From positions 11,787-51,330 of the forward strand of contig NZ_JAPYPC010000030.1 in NCBI RefSeq assembly GCF_029937855.1: a stretch of DNA of 39,544 nucleotides, given 5' to 3'. The notes under the pieces were generated by a model, which saw only the letters and a program-made list of their open reading frames with translations, ran no database searches and was not told the origin of the DNA. Made by a program: the position numbers and the translations under genes. This DNA is from Christiangramia sp. Its GTDB lineage: Bacteria; Bacteroidota; Bacteroidia; Flavobacteriales; Flavobacteriaceae. This document shows, one piece after another, positions 25,740 to 34,660 of the stretch (position 1 is the stretch's first letter; every line of letters begins with the position of its first letter).

Positions 25740-27911
25740 TTAAAGTTTTTCAAGTATAAAATCGGTCATCATTGTGTAAAGGTGTAATCTGGTATTACCT
25801 CCATAAATTCCATGATTTCTATCTGGATATATAGCCCAGTCAAATTGTTTATTGGCCTGAACCAATGCCTCTACCATTCTCATGGTATTCTGAAGATGAA
25901 CATTATCATCTCCCCCTCCGTGGATCAATAAATAATCACCCTTTAATTTTTCAACATGATTTAAAGGTGAATTTTCATCATAACCTGAAGGGTTTTCCTG
26001 AGGAGTCCTCATATATCTCTCGGTATAAACCGTATCGTAAAATCTCCAGCTAGTAACGGGAGCTACAGCAATAGCCATAGAAAAAGTATCATTCCCTTTT
26101 AGAATTGCATTAGAAGACATAAAACCTCCGTAACTCCAGCCCCAAATTCCAATCCTTTCGGCATCTATATATTTTCTTTCTCCGAATTTTTTAGCTGCGG
26201 CAATCTGGTCTTCCACTTCATATTTTCCTAACTCCTGATATGTCACCTTTTTGAAATCTGCTCCTTTAAAACCGGTTCCACGACCATCTACCGTTGCTAT
26301 AATGTACCCTTTATTTGCCAGTAACTGGTACCAGTAGTCATTGGTTCCAAAATATGAATTGGAAACCGACTGCGATCCCGGTCCTGAATATTGAAACATC
26401 AACAATGGATATTCTTTATTTTCATCAAAATTGGAAGGTTTGATCATCCACATGTTTAATTCATTTCCATTGATGTTTATAATTGAAAGTTCTTTTGGTG
26501 AAAACTCATAGCCTTCCACTTTCTTCAGAAGCTCATTATTGTTAAGTATTTCACGTACCTGTTTTCCGTCTGTTGCTCTGTGCAGCGTATAAACTGCCGG
26601 CGTTTCTACATTGGTAAAAGTGTTGATGAAATAGGAATAATCTGCGCTAAAATCGGCAGAATTCATTCCGGTTCTTTCGGTTAATCTCTTTTTGGATTTC
26701 CCATTAGATTTTATGGAAAATACATCACGGTTTACACTTCCGTTTTCGGTACTTTGAAAATAGATCCTATCTGCTTTTTTATCGTAACCATAATAATTAG
26801 TTACTTCCCAATCACCATTAGTTATCTGATCTAATAATTCGCCATTTTCATCATAATGATAAATGTGGTTATAACCATCCATTTCACTGGTCCAGATGAA
26901 GCTATTATCCTCCAGGAAAGTAAGATTATCCGTAATATCGATATAAGCCTTTTCGGTTTCATTTAAAACAACTTCGGCTTCATTATTTTCAGCATTTACA
27001 AAAAGAAGATCGAGGTTGTTCTGGTATCTGTTAAGCACCTGAACACTTAAAAGCATTGGATCTGCCGTCCATTTAATCCTTGGAATATAAAAATCACTAT
27101 AGCCACCAAGCTGGATTTCCTCTGCATTTTCAGAAGCCACATCATACATATGAAGACTTACTTCTGAATTTGATTCCCCGGCTTTAGGATACTTAAAGAC
27201 CTGTTGCGTGGGATAAAGATCTTTTCCGAAGAGATCCATTGAAAATTCTGGCACATCTGCTTCATCAAACCTTAGAAAAGCAATCTTTTCACCGGTTGGG
27301 TTCCATGCAAAAGCTTTTACAAAAGAAAATTCTTCTTCATACACCCAATCTGTAATCCCGTTGATGATACTATTGATTTCACCATCCTCGGTTACCTGAG
27401 TTCTCTCTTTAGAATTTAAATCTAAAATGTAAATATTATTATCAAAAACATAAGCGAGTTTGGAAGCATCTGGAGAAAAAGAAGCCTCCTGAATCTTATC
27501 TTCACTTACTTTCTTCAGGTCTTTTGAGTTTACATCGTATACGTAAAAAATTTCTTTAGATGATCTCCTATAGATGGGTTCAACTTCTGTAGATAAAAGT
27601 ATTTTATCTTCGTTTTTACTGAATTTGAATCCCTGGAAAGCATCAATCTCCTCAAGTTCACCGCTATTTAAAAGAGTTCTTGTTTTTACACCCGTTTTAT
27701 AGCTATAGACATCGATACTAGTATTACCGGAATTTTGGTCGCGGTTCATCACCACATATTCTTCACCATTCTTAAGAGATTGTAGAGATTGAAGACTTTC
27801 CTGTCGGAATGTTCCACTCCATATTTCTTCAAGATTCACTTCTTTTTGTTGTGCGGTAAGCACGGAAGATGTTGCCAAAATAAAGGCAACAATTATTTTA
27901 GAGAACTTCAT
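25740..27911 (-). CDS. Dipeptidyl peptidase IV, S9 family
   Basis: Exported serine peptidase that removes X-Pro or X-Ala dipeptides from peptide N-termini. From the ATG at 27911 it has 723 residues with a signal peptide ending in VLTAQQ; the frame opens 30 bases earlier, but that start spoils the signal. The beta-propeller half carries the DPP-IV double-Glu motif (DWVYEEEFSF), which anchors the substrate amino terminus. The alpha/beta-hydrolase half has the nucleophile in GIWGWSYGGFMSS, Asp in HGGGDDNVHLQNT and His in PDRNHGIYG. It heads the run DPP-IV, POT, POT, thioredoxin-like. A near-perfect -7 box (TAAACTTG) lies at 27939-27946. Confidence 0.95.
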   Translation of the reverse strand: MKFSKIIVAFILATSSVLTAQQKEVNLEEIWSGTFRQESLQSLQSLKNGEEYVVMNRDQNSGNTSIDVYSYKTGVKTRTLLNSGELEEIDAFQGFKFSKNEDKILLSTEVEPIYRRSSKEIFYVYDVNSKDLKKVSEDKIQEASFSPDASKLAYVFDNNIYILDLNSKERTQVTEDGEINSIINGITDWVYEEEFSFVKAFAWNPTGEKIAFLRFDEADVPEFSMDLFGKDLYPTQQVFKYPKAGESNSEVSLHMYDVASENAEEIQLGGYSDFYIPRIKWTADPMLLSVQVLNRYQNNLDLLFVNAENNEAEVVLNETEKAYIDITDNLTFLEDNSFIWTSEMDGYNHIYHYDENGELLDQITNGDWEVTNYYGYDKKADRIYFQSTENGSVNRDVFSIKSNGKSKKRLTERTGMNSADFSADYSYFINTFTNVETPAVYTLHRATDGKQVREILNNNELLKKVEGYEFSPKELSIININGNELNMWMIKPSNFDENKEYPLLMFQYSGPGSQSVSNSYFGTNDYWYQLLANKGYIIATVDGRGTGFKGADFKKVTYQELGKYEVEDQIAAAKKFGERKYIDAERIGIWGWSYGGFMSSNAILKGNDTFSMAIAVAPVTSWRFYDTVYTERYMRTPQENPSGYDENSPLNHVEKLKGDYLLIHGGGDDNVHLQNTMRMVEALVQANKQFDWAIYPDRNHGIYGGNTRLHLYTMMTDFILEKL

Positions 27912-27938
27912 AAAATTTTTGAAATATTTAATGCAGGC

Positions 27939-27946
27939 CAAGTTTA
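27939..27946 (-). promoter_or_regulatory. Candidate -7 box of the DPP-IV/POT operon
   Basis: The minus strand reads TAAACTTG, 7 of 8 positions of TAnnTTTG, 27 bases before the chosen ATG at 27911. It also overlaps the alternative upstream ATG at 27941, which argues against that start. Confidence 0.4.
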
Positions 27947-28066
27947 CTAAAATTTAACGAAAAAATAGCTATTGAAAATTGTTAAATACTAACAATCTGT
28001 TAAAGAAAACAAGCTTTCTAGAAGATCATCGAAGCTAATAAATAGAACTCTAAAAAATATGCTTTG

Positions 28067-28074
28067 TATCTTTG
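28067..28074 (+). promoter_or_regulatory. -7 box of the HMG-CoA reductase/GYDIA unit
   Basis: TATCTTTG is a perfect TAnnTTTG, 21 bases before the ATG at 28096. No -33 TTTG at the usual spacing. Confidence 0.6.
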
Positions 28075-28095
28075 AATTCCTGAAATACCGAAAAA

Positions 28096-29412
28096 ATGAC
28101 AAAACCCGTAAACGGATTTTCAAAACTTACCAAAACTGAGAAAATAGGATGGTTGGCCGAAAATTATTTAAATAGTGATAAAAAGGCTGTCAATATTCTG
28201 AAACAATACTGGAACGAAGACGAAAAGCTACAAAAGCTTCATGATGAATTTATTGAAAATACAGTCTCTAACTTCTATTTACCGCTAGGCCTTGCCCCCA
28301 ATTTTTTAATTAACGGAAACTATCATGTACTTCCAATGGTGATTGAAGAAAGCTCTGTGGTAGCTGCAGCCAGTAAATCGGCTAAATTCTGGAGTGAACG
28401 TGGCGGTTTTACTGCCACCGTAATCAATCAAAAAAAAATAGGCCAGGTTCATTTCTTATTCAAAGGTGATTTTTCAAAACTCGAAAGCCTTTTTAAAAAT
28501 ATTGAACCAAAGCTCCGTGAATCGGTCCAGCCCATCACAAAAAATATGGAAAAAAGAGGTGGGGGGATTTTGGAAATAGATCTTGTTGATAAGACCCAGG
28601 AGCTGGAAAATTACTACCAGTTATTTGTAAAATTCGACACCCGGGATTCCATGGGAGCGAACTTCATAAACTCCTGCCTTGAAAAATTCGCTGAAGTACT
28701 ACAGCAAGAAGCTTCGAACGCAGAAAACTTTAATGAGCAAGAGAAAGATCTCCAAATAATAATGAGCATCCTCTCGAATTATGTTCCGGAATGTATTGTA
28801 AGAGCCGAGGTTTCCTGCCCGGTGAATGAACTCTCTGAAGATAAAAATATGACCGGCGAACAATTCGCCGAAAAATTTATACAGGCGGTAAAAATAGCCG
28901 AAATTGAACCTTACCGCGCCGTCACCCACAACAAAGGCGTGATGAATGGTATAGATGCTGTGGTTTTAGCTACTGGCAATGATTTTAGGGCAGTAGAGGC
29001 TGGAATTCATGCCTACGCCTCAAGAAACGGTAAATACTCGAGTCTGACTCATGCTGAAGTAACCCATGGTATTTTCAGGTTTTGGATGGAAATTCCGTTG
29101 GCATTAGGCACCGTGGGTGGACTTACCAGTTTACACCCATTAGTAAAACTAGCTCTGGACATCCTTCAAAGGCCTTCCGCTGAAGAATTAATGGAGATTA
29201 CAACGGTGGCGGGACTAGCCCAAAACTTTGCAGCACTTAGGTCTCTGATCACCACAGGAATTCAGCAAGGACACATGAAGATGCACCTTATGAATATTTT
29301 AAACCAAATTCAGGCTACGGAACTGGAAAAAGAAGAAATGGTAGCGTATTTCACCCATCATACCATCACCCACAGTAGCGTAATCGAGCAATTGGAAAAA
29401 ATGAGATCTTAA
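28096..29412 (+). CDS. mvaA: Hydroxymethylglutaryl-CoA reductase, class II
   Basis: Cytosolic enzyme that converts HMG-CoA to mevalonate with NAD(P)H, the committed step of the mevalonate route to isoprenoids (run in reverse in mevalonate-degrading bacteria). At 438 residues it has the class II length. Catalytic elements are present: Glu in VIEESSVVAAASKSA (about 84-85), DSMGANFINS (dinucleotide region), Lys in HNKGVMNGIDAV (280), Asp in ATGNDFRAVEAG (296), and the mobile C-terminal His motif GHMKMH (393-397). It overlaps the following GHMP kinase gene by one base (TAATG). Flavobacteria are known to use the mevalonate pathway, so a biosynthetic direction is likely. Confidence 0.95.
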   Translation: MTKPVNGFSKLTKTEKIGWLAENYLNSDKKAVNILKQYWNEDEKLQKLHDEFIENTVSNFYLPLGLAPNFLINGNYHVLPMVIEESSVVAAASKSAKFWSERGGFTATVINQKKIGQVHFLFKGDFSKLESLFKNIEPKLRESVQPITKNMEKRGGGILEIDLVDKTQELENYYQLFVKFDTRDSMGANFINSCLEKFAEVLQQEASNAENFNEQEKDLQIIMSILSNYVPECIVRAEVSCPVNELSEDKNMTGEQFAEKFIQAVKIAEIEPYRAVTHNKGVMNGIDAVVLATGNDFRAVEAGIHAYASRNGKYSSLTHAEVTHGIFRFWMEIPLALGTVGGLTSLHPLVKLALDILQRPSAEELMEITTVAGLAQNFAALRSLITTGIQQGHMKMHLMNILNQIQATELEKEEMVAYFTHHTITHSSVIEQLEKMRS

Positions 29413-30344
29413 TGCAAAATTTTAGAAGCAACGGAAAAATATTATTAACCGGCGAATATGTTGTTTTAAATGGTGCAAAATCACTGGCATTGCCTACCAA
29501 AATGGGGCAAAGCCTAGAAATTCATAAAGCTGAAAAGAATGAGGTTTCCTTGACAAGTTATGATGAAAATAGCAAGGTATGGTTCACTTCAAAATTTGTA
29601 ATAAATAACGGCACTTTTGATCCTATTTTAAATGATGACGACCAGAATAACCTTGAGATTAAAGAAATATCCAAACGTCTTCAACAGATCCTTAGTGCAG
29701 CTTACCAGCAAAATCCGAGAGCCTTTTCAGAAAAAGGTTTTAAGCTTATCACAAAAATGGATTTTAACCGAAAATGGGGACTGGGCACTTCCTCTAGCCT
29801 AATCAACAATATTTCCCAATGGTTAGAAATAGATCCATACCAACTGCTTAAAGAAAGTTTTGGAGGTAGCGGTTATGATATCGCTGCAGCTGGAACCAAC
29901 CTGCCTTTAACCTATCAAATTACGGAAAATGGCCCGGCCACTTTTACCGCTGATTTTGACCCGCCATTCAAAGAAGATTTATTTTTTGTTTATCTGAACA
30001 GAAAACAAAATAGTAGAGAAGCCATCGCACATTACAGAAATCAGCCGCAAGGGGATATTGACAGTCTAACTGATAAAATTTCCGGCATCACCGAACAGAT
30101 CATCCAATGTGACAGTCTGGAAGAATTTAAACTTTTACTTAAAGTGCACGAAACGCTAATTTCAAAGGCCATTAAACTGCCCAGAATTCAAACGGAGTTA
30201 TTCCCTGATTATCCTGGTTTTATAAAAAGTCTTGGTGGCTGGGGAGGAGATTTTATCCTCGCAACCGGCGGGGTGGAGGAAAAAGAATACTTCAGGAATA
30301 AAAATTATACAACTATTTTCGATTATAAAGATTTGATAAAATAA
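29412..30344 (+). CDS. GYDIA family GHMP kinase, putative mevalonate-pathway kinase
   Basis: 310-residue small-molecule kinase of the GHMP superfamily. The substrate/phosphate start GKILLTGEYVVLNG matches mevalonate kinases; the glycine-rich ATP loop is GLGTSSSL (123-130), and the family-naming pentapeptide Gly-Tyr-Asp-Ile-Ala is at 154-158 in FGGSGYDIAAAGTN. Its Asp157 lies where mevalonate kinases place the catalytic base. The C-terminal GHMP motif appears as GGWGGDFILATGG. One-base overlap with HMG-CoA reductase shows tight coupling, so mevalonate or phosphomevalonate is the most likely substrate (inference; no member is biochemically assigned to my knowledge). Ends at a terminator. Confidence 0.88.
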   Translation: MQNFRSNGKILLTGEYVVLNGAKSLALPTKMGQSLEIHKAEKNEVSLTSYDENSKVWFTSKFVINNGTFDPILNDDDQNNLEIKEISKRLQQILSAAYQQNPRAFSEKGFKLITKMDFNRKWGLGTSSSLINNISQWLEIDPYQLLKESFGGSGYDIAAAGTNLPLTYQITENGPATFTADFDPPFKEDLFFVYLNRKQNSREAIAHYRNQPQGDIDSLTDKISGITEQIIQCDSLEEFKLLLKVHETLISKAIKLPRIQTELFPDYPGFIKSLGGWGGDFILATGGVEEKEYFRNKNYTTIFDYKDLIK

Positions 30345-30374
30345 AAAAGCCTCACCAAATGGTGAAGCTTTTTT
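30343..30374. terminator. Bidirectional terminator between GYDIA kinase and PpiD-like gene
   Basis: AAGCCTCACC - AAAT - GGTGAAGCTT pairs with one mismatch in the stem and is flanked by an A run and a T run. It serves the two converging genes. Confidence 0.85.
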
Positions 30375-30395
30375 ATTTAGAAATTATTTAAATGT

Positions 30396-32516
30396 CTAGT
30401 AGAATCTAGCTCTATTATCTTCAATTTCGGCTTTCTTTTTAAGGGCGTCAAAAACTCTCGTGGTTGCCTGTGCTCTTCGCGCTGCACTTTCCTGCTGAGC
30501 AAATCCTTTATAAGAATCCATCGCAGGAGCTTCAAATTTGCTTACTAATTCAGCAACATACACCCCTTTTTCTCCGGCAATAGGCGAACTAACTTTACCT
30601 GGTTCCATAGAAAATACAGCTCCTACAACTTCCGGCTCTTCACCAGCTCCAGCCAAAGTAGGATTGTTCAGATTCACCGCATCTGCAGTTTGAACACTTA
30701 CTCCCTGATTATTGGCAATCTCCTGAAGCGAATTCCCTTTTATCCTTTCTTTGATCAGTTCAGCCTTTTTCTCTTTTCTAAGAATTGGAGTCACTTCAGC
30801 AGAAGCTTCCTCAACGCTCATAAGACCTTTATCTCTTCTAGAAGTTAGCTGAGCAACGATATAACCATTATTAGTATCAAATCTTCTAACATCCCCAACA
30901 TTAGCTTCATCTTCAAAAGCCCATTGTATCACTCTACGCTGAGCTCCGGCTCCAGGTATATTCTCCTCTAAGGCTTTTACATCTTTTACCGTACGAACTT
31001 CGTAATTACCTTCTTTTGCAACTTCTCCAAAATCACCTTCTGAAGCTGAAATTTCAAATTTTGTCACTTCGTTAAAAAGATCATTCATGGTCTTTTCAGA
31101 AGCTTCAATTTCTCTGGCAATAGTTGCAACCTTAACAGCTCTTGCCGCTTCCGTCTGGTCTTCAATAGAAATTACATGAAAACCAAGTGGCGTTTCTACT
31201 ACGCCAACATCTCCTGTAGAATTATCAAATACATAATTATCAAAAGCAGGGATCATCGTTCCAGGAACAAAATATCCAAGATCTCCACCTTGCTCCTTAT
31301 TAGAAGTATCTGCTGAATATTCAGAAGCGAGCTCAGCGAATTTCGCACTATCATTTCTTACCACACCAGCAATACTATCGGCTAAAGCTTGCGCTTCCTC
31401 TTTAGACCTGCTAACTCCAGCGCCTAATTGAGAACCCTGGTAGGTAACTAAAATATGGCTTGCCTTTACCGAATCTGGAATATTTTTAGTTTCCACAACT
31501 TTGCTCAACTTCCAGTAACCATTCTCTTCGTATGGCCCGTAAGTTTCTCCTTCATTTAAATTAAAAATCGCTTCAGCATTAGCTCCGGAAAATTCATTCC
31601 TAAATTTAAACCTGTTCTCAAATGGCAGATCTGAGTTATTATTCACAAAATCTGCATAATCTTCAGTAGTATCAAAGCCCTGAAGTGTATCGTTCGCTCC
31701 AATGGCTGCGTTATACTCCACACGCTGTTCCCTCAATGAATTCAGAGTTTCCTTAGCTTCGGTTTTATCTTCTCCTGAAGCACTTTCGTTAAAGATCACA
31801 TACTGAAGGCTTCTTGAAGCTTCTGTCTCAAAACGGGCAGAATGATCTTCAATATAAGATTTAATGTCAGATTTTGTCACTTCCACTTCCGAGTCTGGAA
31901 TTGAAGTGTAAGGAATCTGAACGAACTTCAAATTGATATTATCATTCTGAAGCCTATAAGCCTGCTCACCTTCTAAAAGTGTGGCTCCAACGCCCACACC
32001 TACCATATTATAGTAGCTGTTCATCTTGGCAGTTTGGGCAAGATTAGAAGTAAATTGCTGCCATTGCTCGTATGCCTGAGGAGAGGTTTCCTTTAAATTA
32101 GCAACATATTCCCTCAACCTGTTTTCATCGAACATCCCTGCTTCATTAGTGAAGTTAGGATTATTGGCCATTTGAGCGCGTACCAGTTGGGTTACCTGAG
32201 CTTCTCCAGCTCTTATTCCGAGCTTTTCAACTTCGTTCTCAAGAATCACCTGTTGCAATTTCTGCTCCCAGATACGGTTTACAGCCTGAGTAGTGCTCAT
32301 ACTATTGCCCATGTTTCTCTGAAAAGCTTCTACTTCCCGCGCAAACTCTTCTCTGCTAATCTCTTCCCCGTTTACGGTAGCGATGACGTTTTGAGAACTT
32401 TGAGAACTCATGCCCCCATTTCTAATTACATCGGCCAAAACAAAAGAAAATAAAGCCAGTGCAATAATGATAATCAAGAAAACAGACCTTTGTCTGATTT
32501 TATTTAATACTGCCAT
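30396..32516 (-). CDS. PpiD/SurA-like periplasmic peptidyl-prolyl isomerase
   Basis: 706-residue membrane-anchored chaperone: a short cytosolic start (MAVLNKIRQRS), one helix (about 12-29) and a large periplasmic part. A SurA_N-type helical chaperone region (about 40-230) precedes a parvulin domain (about 340-455) with VKASHILVTY, GGDLGYFVPGTMIPAFD and TPLGFHVISI. A second, degenerate parvulin-like segment (about 560-660) follows. This layout matches PpiD, which helps newly exported proteins fold at the Sec exit. It is the last gene of the coaX-lptC run, 94 bases after the CNNM/CBS gene, and probably shares its transcript. Confidence 0.92.
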   Translation of the reverse strand: MAVLNKIRQRSVFLIIIIALALFSFVLADVIRNGGMSSQSSQNVIATVNGEEISREEFAREVEAFQRNMGNSMSTTQAVNRIWEQKLQQVILENEVEKLGIRAGEAQVTQLVRAQMANNPNFTNEAGMFDENRLREYVANLKETSPQAYEQWQQFTSNLAQTAKMNSYYNMVGVGVGATLLEGEQAYRLQNDNINLKFVQIPYTSIPDSEVEVTKSDIKSYIEDHSARFETEASRSLQYVIFNESASGEDKTEAKETLNSLREQRVEYNAAIGANDTLQGFDTTEDYADFVNNNSDLPFENRFKFRNEFSGANAEAIFNLNEGETYGPYEENGYWKLSKVVETKNIPDSVKASHILVTYQGSQLGAGVSRSKEEAQALADSIAGVVRNDSAKFAELASEYSADTSNKEQGGDLGYFVPGTMIPAFDNYVFDNSTGDVGVVETPLGFHVISIEDQTEAARAVKVATIAREIEASEKTMNDLFNEVTKFEISASEGDFGEVAKEGNYEVRTVKDVKALEENIPGAGAQRRVIQWAFEDEANVGDVRRFDTNNGYIVAQLTSRRDKGLMSVEEASAEVTPILRKEKKAELIKERIKGNSLQEIANNQGVSVQTADAVNLNNPTLAGAGEEPEVVGAVFSMEPGKVSSPIAGEKGVYVAELVSKFEAPAMDSYKGFAQQESAARRAQATTRVFDALKKKAEIEDNRARFY

Positions 32517-32610
32517 TTGAATGTATAATTTGTCAAAATATAGGGGGCGAAAATAAGGTTTTTAGGCTAATAATAAAATTTAAAATTAGCAAATTCTTAA
32601 CTTTAAAGCT

Positions 32611-33897
32611 TTAATCTTCAGGATTGATTTTAAGCTCTACCAATTCTATTTTGGTATTGGAAGTTTCGAGGATTTTTATTTCAAAATCCTCAATATTTAT
32701 AACTTCTCCCTGTTGCGGAATCTCTTCAGTATGATTCACGATAAAACCACTTAAAGTCTCGTAATTTTCTCCTACGGGAATTTCAGTTTTATAAGTTTCA
32801 TTGAGATAGTCAACCTCCAGCCTGGCTGAAAACTTATAGTGGTCTTCCTCAATCTTTTCTTCTATAAGTACTGCTGAATCATGTTCATCTTCTATTTCTC
32901 CAAATAGTTCCTCTACGATATCCTCCACCGTCATCATTCCGCTGGTTCCACCATATTCATCAATAACCACCGCAATGCTCTTTCTTTTTTTCATAAGGAT
33001 ATTAAGAACATCCTTCACCCACATGGTTTCCGGAACAAATACCACGGGAAGTAAAATTGACTTAATGGATTTTGGTCGTTTGAACAATTCGAAAGAATGC
33101 ACATAACCTATAATATCATCTATAGTCTCATTATAGACCAGGATCTTGGAAAGTCCGGTTTCAGTAAAAGTCTTTACAAGATCATTAGGAGCTTCATCCT
33201 GGGCGACGGCTATGATCTCGGTACGTGGAATCATTACTTCCCTGGCCTTTATATCTGAAAATTGTAAAGCATTCTGAAAGATCTGTATTTCACTGTCTAC
33301 ATTCTCGTGCTCTTCTACAGTTTCCATTTGTTCACTGATAAAATTCCCGAGCTCCACCTTACTAAACGCCAATTGCACTTCATCCCCATCGGTTCTAAAG
33401 AAACGTTTCAGGATAATATCTGATATCCAGATTATAAATGAAGAAACAAAGCTGAAAAGTATATAAAAGATGTATGCCGGAACTGCGAAGAATTTCAGCA
33501 TGGAATTAGCGTAAATTTGAAAAAATACCTTCGGAAGAAATTCAGCGGTAAGTAGAATTATTAAAGTAGAAATTATGGTTTGGGTCATCAGGCTGAGATC
33601 TTCTATGATATACCTTACGAACCCGCTTTCGGTTTCGATGCCGGTTAGCCACGCCATTAATAGGTCTCCCATAAAGAAACCATAAACTACCAGGGCAATA
33701 TTATTCCCTACGAGCATGGTCGCAATAAATTTAGACGGCTTTTTAGTAAGTTTCTTTAAAACTGTGGCTAGAAAATCATTTTGCCGCTTCTCAATTTCTA
33801 TAAAGATCTTGTTGGAAGATACATAGGCAATCTCCATCCCTGAAAAAAAAGCAGAAAGCAGCAGGGAACAAACAATAATAAGTATATCAACCTCCAT
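32611..33897 (-). CDS. CNNM/CBS domain protein (hemolysin C / CorC-CorB family)
   Basis: 428 residues: an N-terminal CNNM membrane domain with about four helices (first SLLLSAFFSGMEIAYVS, then ATMLVGNNIALVVYGFF and SFVSSFIIWISDII), a pair of CBS domains beginning at AREVMIPRTEIIAVAQ, then the CorC/HlyC accessory domain at the C-terminus (EDHYKFSARLEVDYLNE). The second CBS motif IAVVIDEYGGTSGMMTVEDIVEE is well preserved and suggests adenosine-nucleotide binding. Members take part in Mg or Co transport or resistance; GldE of gliding motility belongs here too, but that gene lies beside gldD, not in this context. Five bases separate it from the upstream small gene. Confidence 0.9.
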   Translation of the reverse strand: MEVDILIIVCSLLLSAFFSGMEIAYVSSNKIFIEIEKRQNDFLATVLKKLTKKPSKFIATMLVGNNIALVVYGFFMGDLLMAWLTGIETESGFVRYIIEDLSLMTQTIISTLIILLTAEFLPKVFFQIYANSMLKFFAVPAYIFYILFSFVSSFIIWISDIILKRFFRTDGDEVQLAFSKVELGNFISEQMETVEEHENVDSEIQIFQNALQFSDIKAREVMIPRTEIIAVAQDEAPNDLVKTFTETGLSKILVYNETIDDIIGYVHSFELFKRPKSIKSILLPVVFVPETMWVKDVLNILMKKRKSIAVVIDEYGGTSGMMTVEDIVEELFGEIEDEHDSAVLIEEKIEEDHYKFSARLEVDYLNETYKTEIPVGENYETLSGFIVNHTEEIPQQGEVINIEDFEIKILETSNTKIELVELKINPED

Positions 33898-33902
33898 TCA
33901 GG

Positions 33903-34094
33903 TTATTTGTTACGATCTTCATATTTGCGCCTAAAACGTCTTTTAAAGAAGAACATAAAGATGGCAACAATCACAAAGAAAAGAAATAGATATGCCCTGT
34001 TCCTCTCCTCACCCCATATTCGAAAGGCTTCAAAAAGAAAGAATGCCGCAAATAGTAAATATGCGTATTCAAAATATCTGAAAAATTTACTCAT
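33903..34094 (-). CDS. Small two-helix membrane protein, function unknown
   Basis: 63 residues with two hydrophobic helices (about 9-24 and 34-50), a short charged turn (WGEERNRAY) and a strongly basic tail (FFKRRFRRKYEDRNK), which places the C-terminus in the cytosol. It overlaps the end of lptC by 8 bases and is followed 5 bases later by the CNNM/CBS gene, so it belongs to the operon. I recognise no characterised family. Confidence 0.85.
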   Translation of the reverse strand: MSKFFRYFEYAYLLFAAFFLFEAFRIWGEERNRAYLFLFFVIVAIFMFFFKRRFRRKYEDRNK

Positions 34095-34659
34095 CTTTAT
34101 TCTCCTGTTCTATAATTTGTATTCCCGTATTGGTTCTTGAACGGAAATTAGTGAAATCCTGATTAGAATCAAAACCTAAATCTTCTGTATAGGATCCATC
34201 TGGAAATCTAATGGTGTTAGGTTTATCTGTGAAAATCCAGCTTCTATCCTGATCCCAGAATAACTGACTCGCCTCTAAAATAGTACTATCGGCTGTAATC
34301 ACCTCCACATTACCCTGCAGATCGATAAGCTTTGTTTGCTCATAAACAATTCCATAATCTGCCGTTACCGTATTTTTCCTATCCTGTTCATCAAAAAATT
34401 CCACTTCAACTCCGTTGGGAAACTCCCTGTACGGAAATGATTTATTGGTATAGTCGAGCATTTTAGCGCTTTTTAAAGTAGCCACTAACCTACCAGAATC
34501 GGTAAACTTCAGGTTGATACCCTCAGCTACTGCCTGCGGCGCATCTTCTTCAAGGCTAAAAGCCCTTACCTCCTGTAGATTACCTTCACATGAAAAAAAC
34601 ATTGTCACGCCCAAGAGCGTGACAATGCCTGAAATTATATTACCGTATGTAAGTTTCAT
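34087..34659 (-). CDS. lptC: LPS export component LptC
   Basis: Periplasmic beta-jellyroll protein that receives lipopolysaccharide from LptBFG and passes it to LptA. The 190-residue protein begins with a lipoprotein signal (GVTMFFSC, Cys24), whereas Proteobacterial LptC has a membrane helix; the lipoprotein form is usual in Bacteroidota. The body has LptC features: GINLKFTDSGRLVATLKSAKMLDY, YREFPNGVEVEFFDE, TADYGIVYEQTKLIDLQGNVEV and TLEASQLFWDQD, a run of repeated strands. It lies one base after the TPR gene. No other lpt genes are in the window. Confidence 0.93.
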   Translation of the reverse strand: MKLTYGNIISGIVTLLGVTMFFSCEGNLQEVRAFSLEEDAPQAVAEGINLKFTDSGRLVATLKSAKMLDYTNKSFPYREFPNGVEVEFFDEQDRKNTVTADYGIVYEQTKLIDLQGNVEVITADSTILEASQLFWDQDRSWIFTDKPNTIRFPDGSYTEDLGFDSNQDFTNFRSRTNTGIQIIEQENKDE

Positions 34660-34660
34660 C

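Noticed and set aside
32611-33897. Reading the CNNM/CBS protein as the gliding-motility protein GldE
   Set aside because: The domains agree, but GldE genes are found next to gldD, and here the context is lptC and ppiD; no gld gene is in the window.
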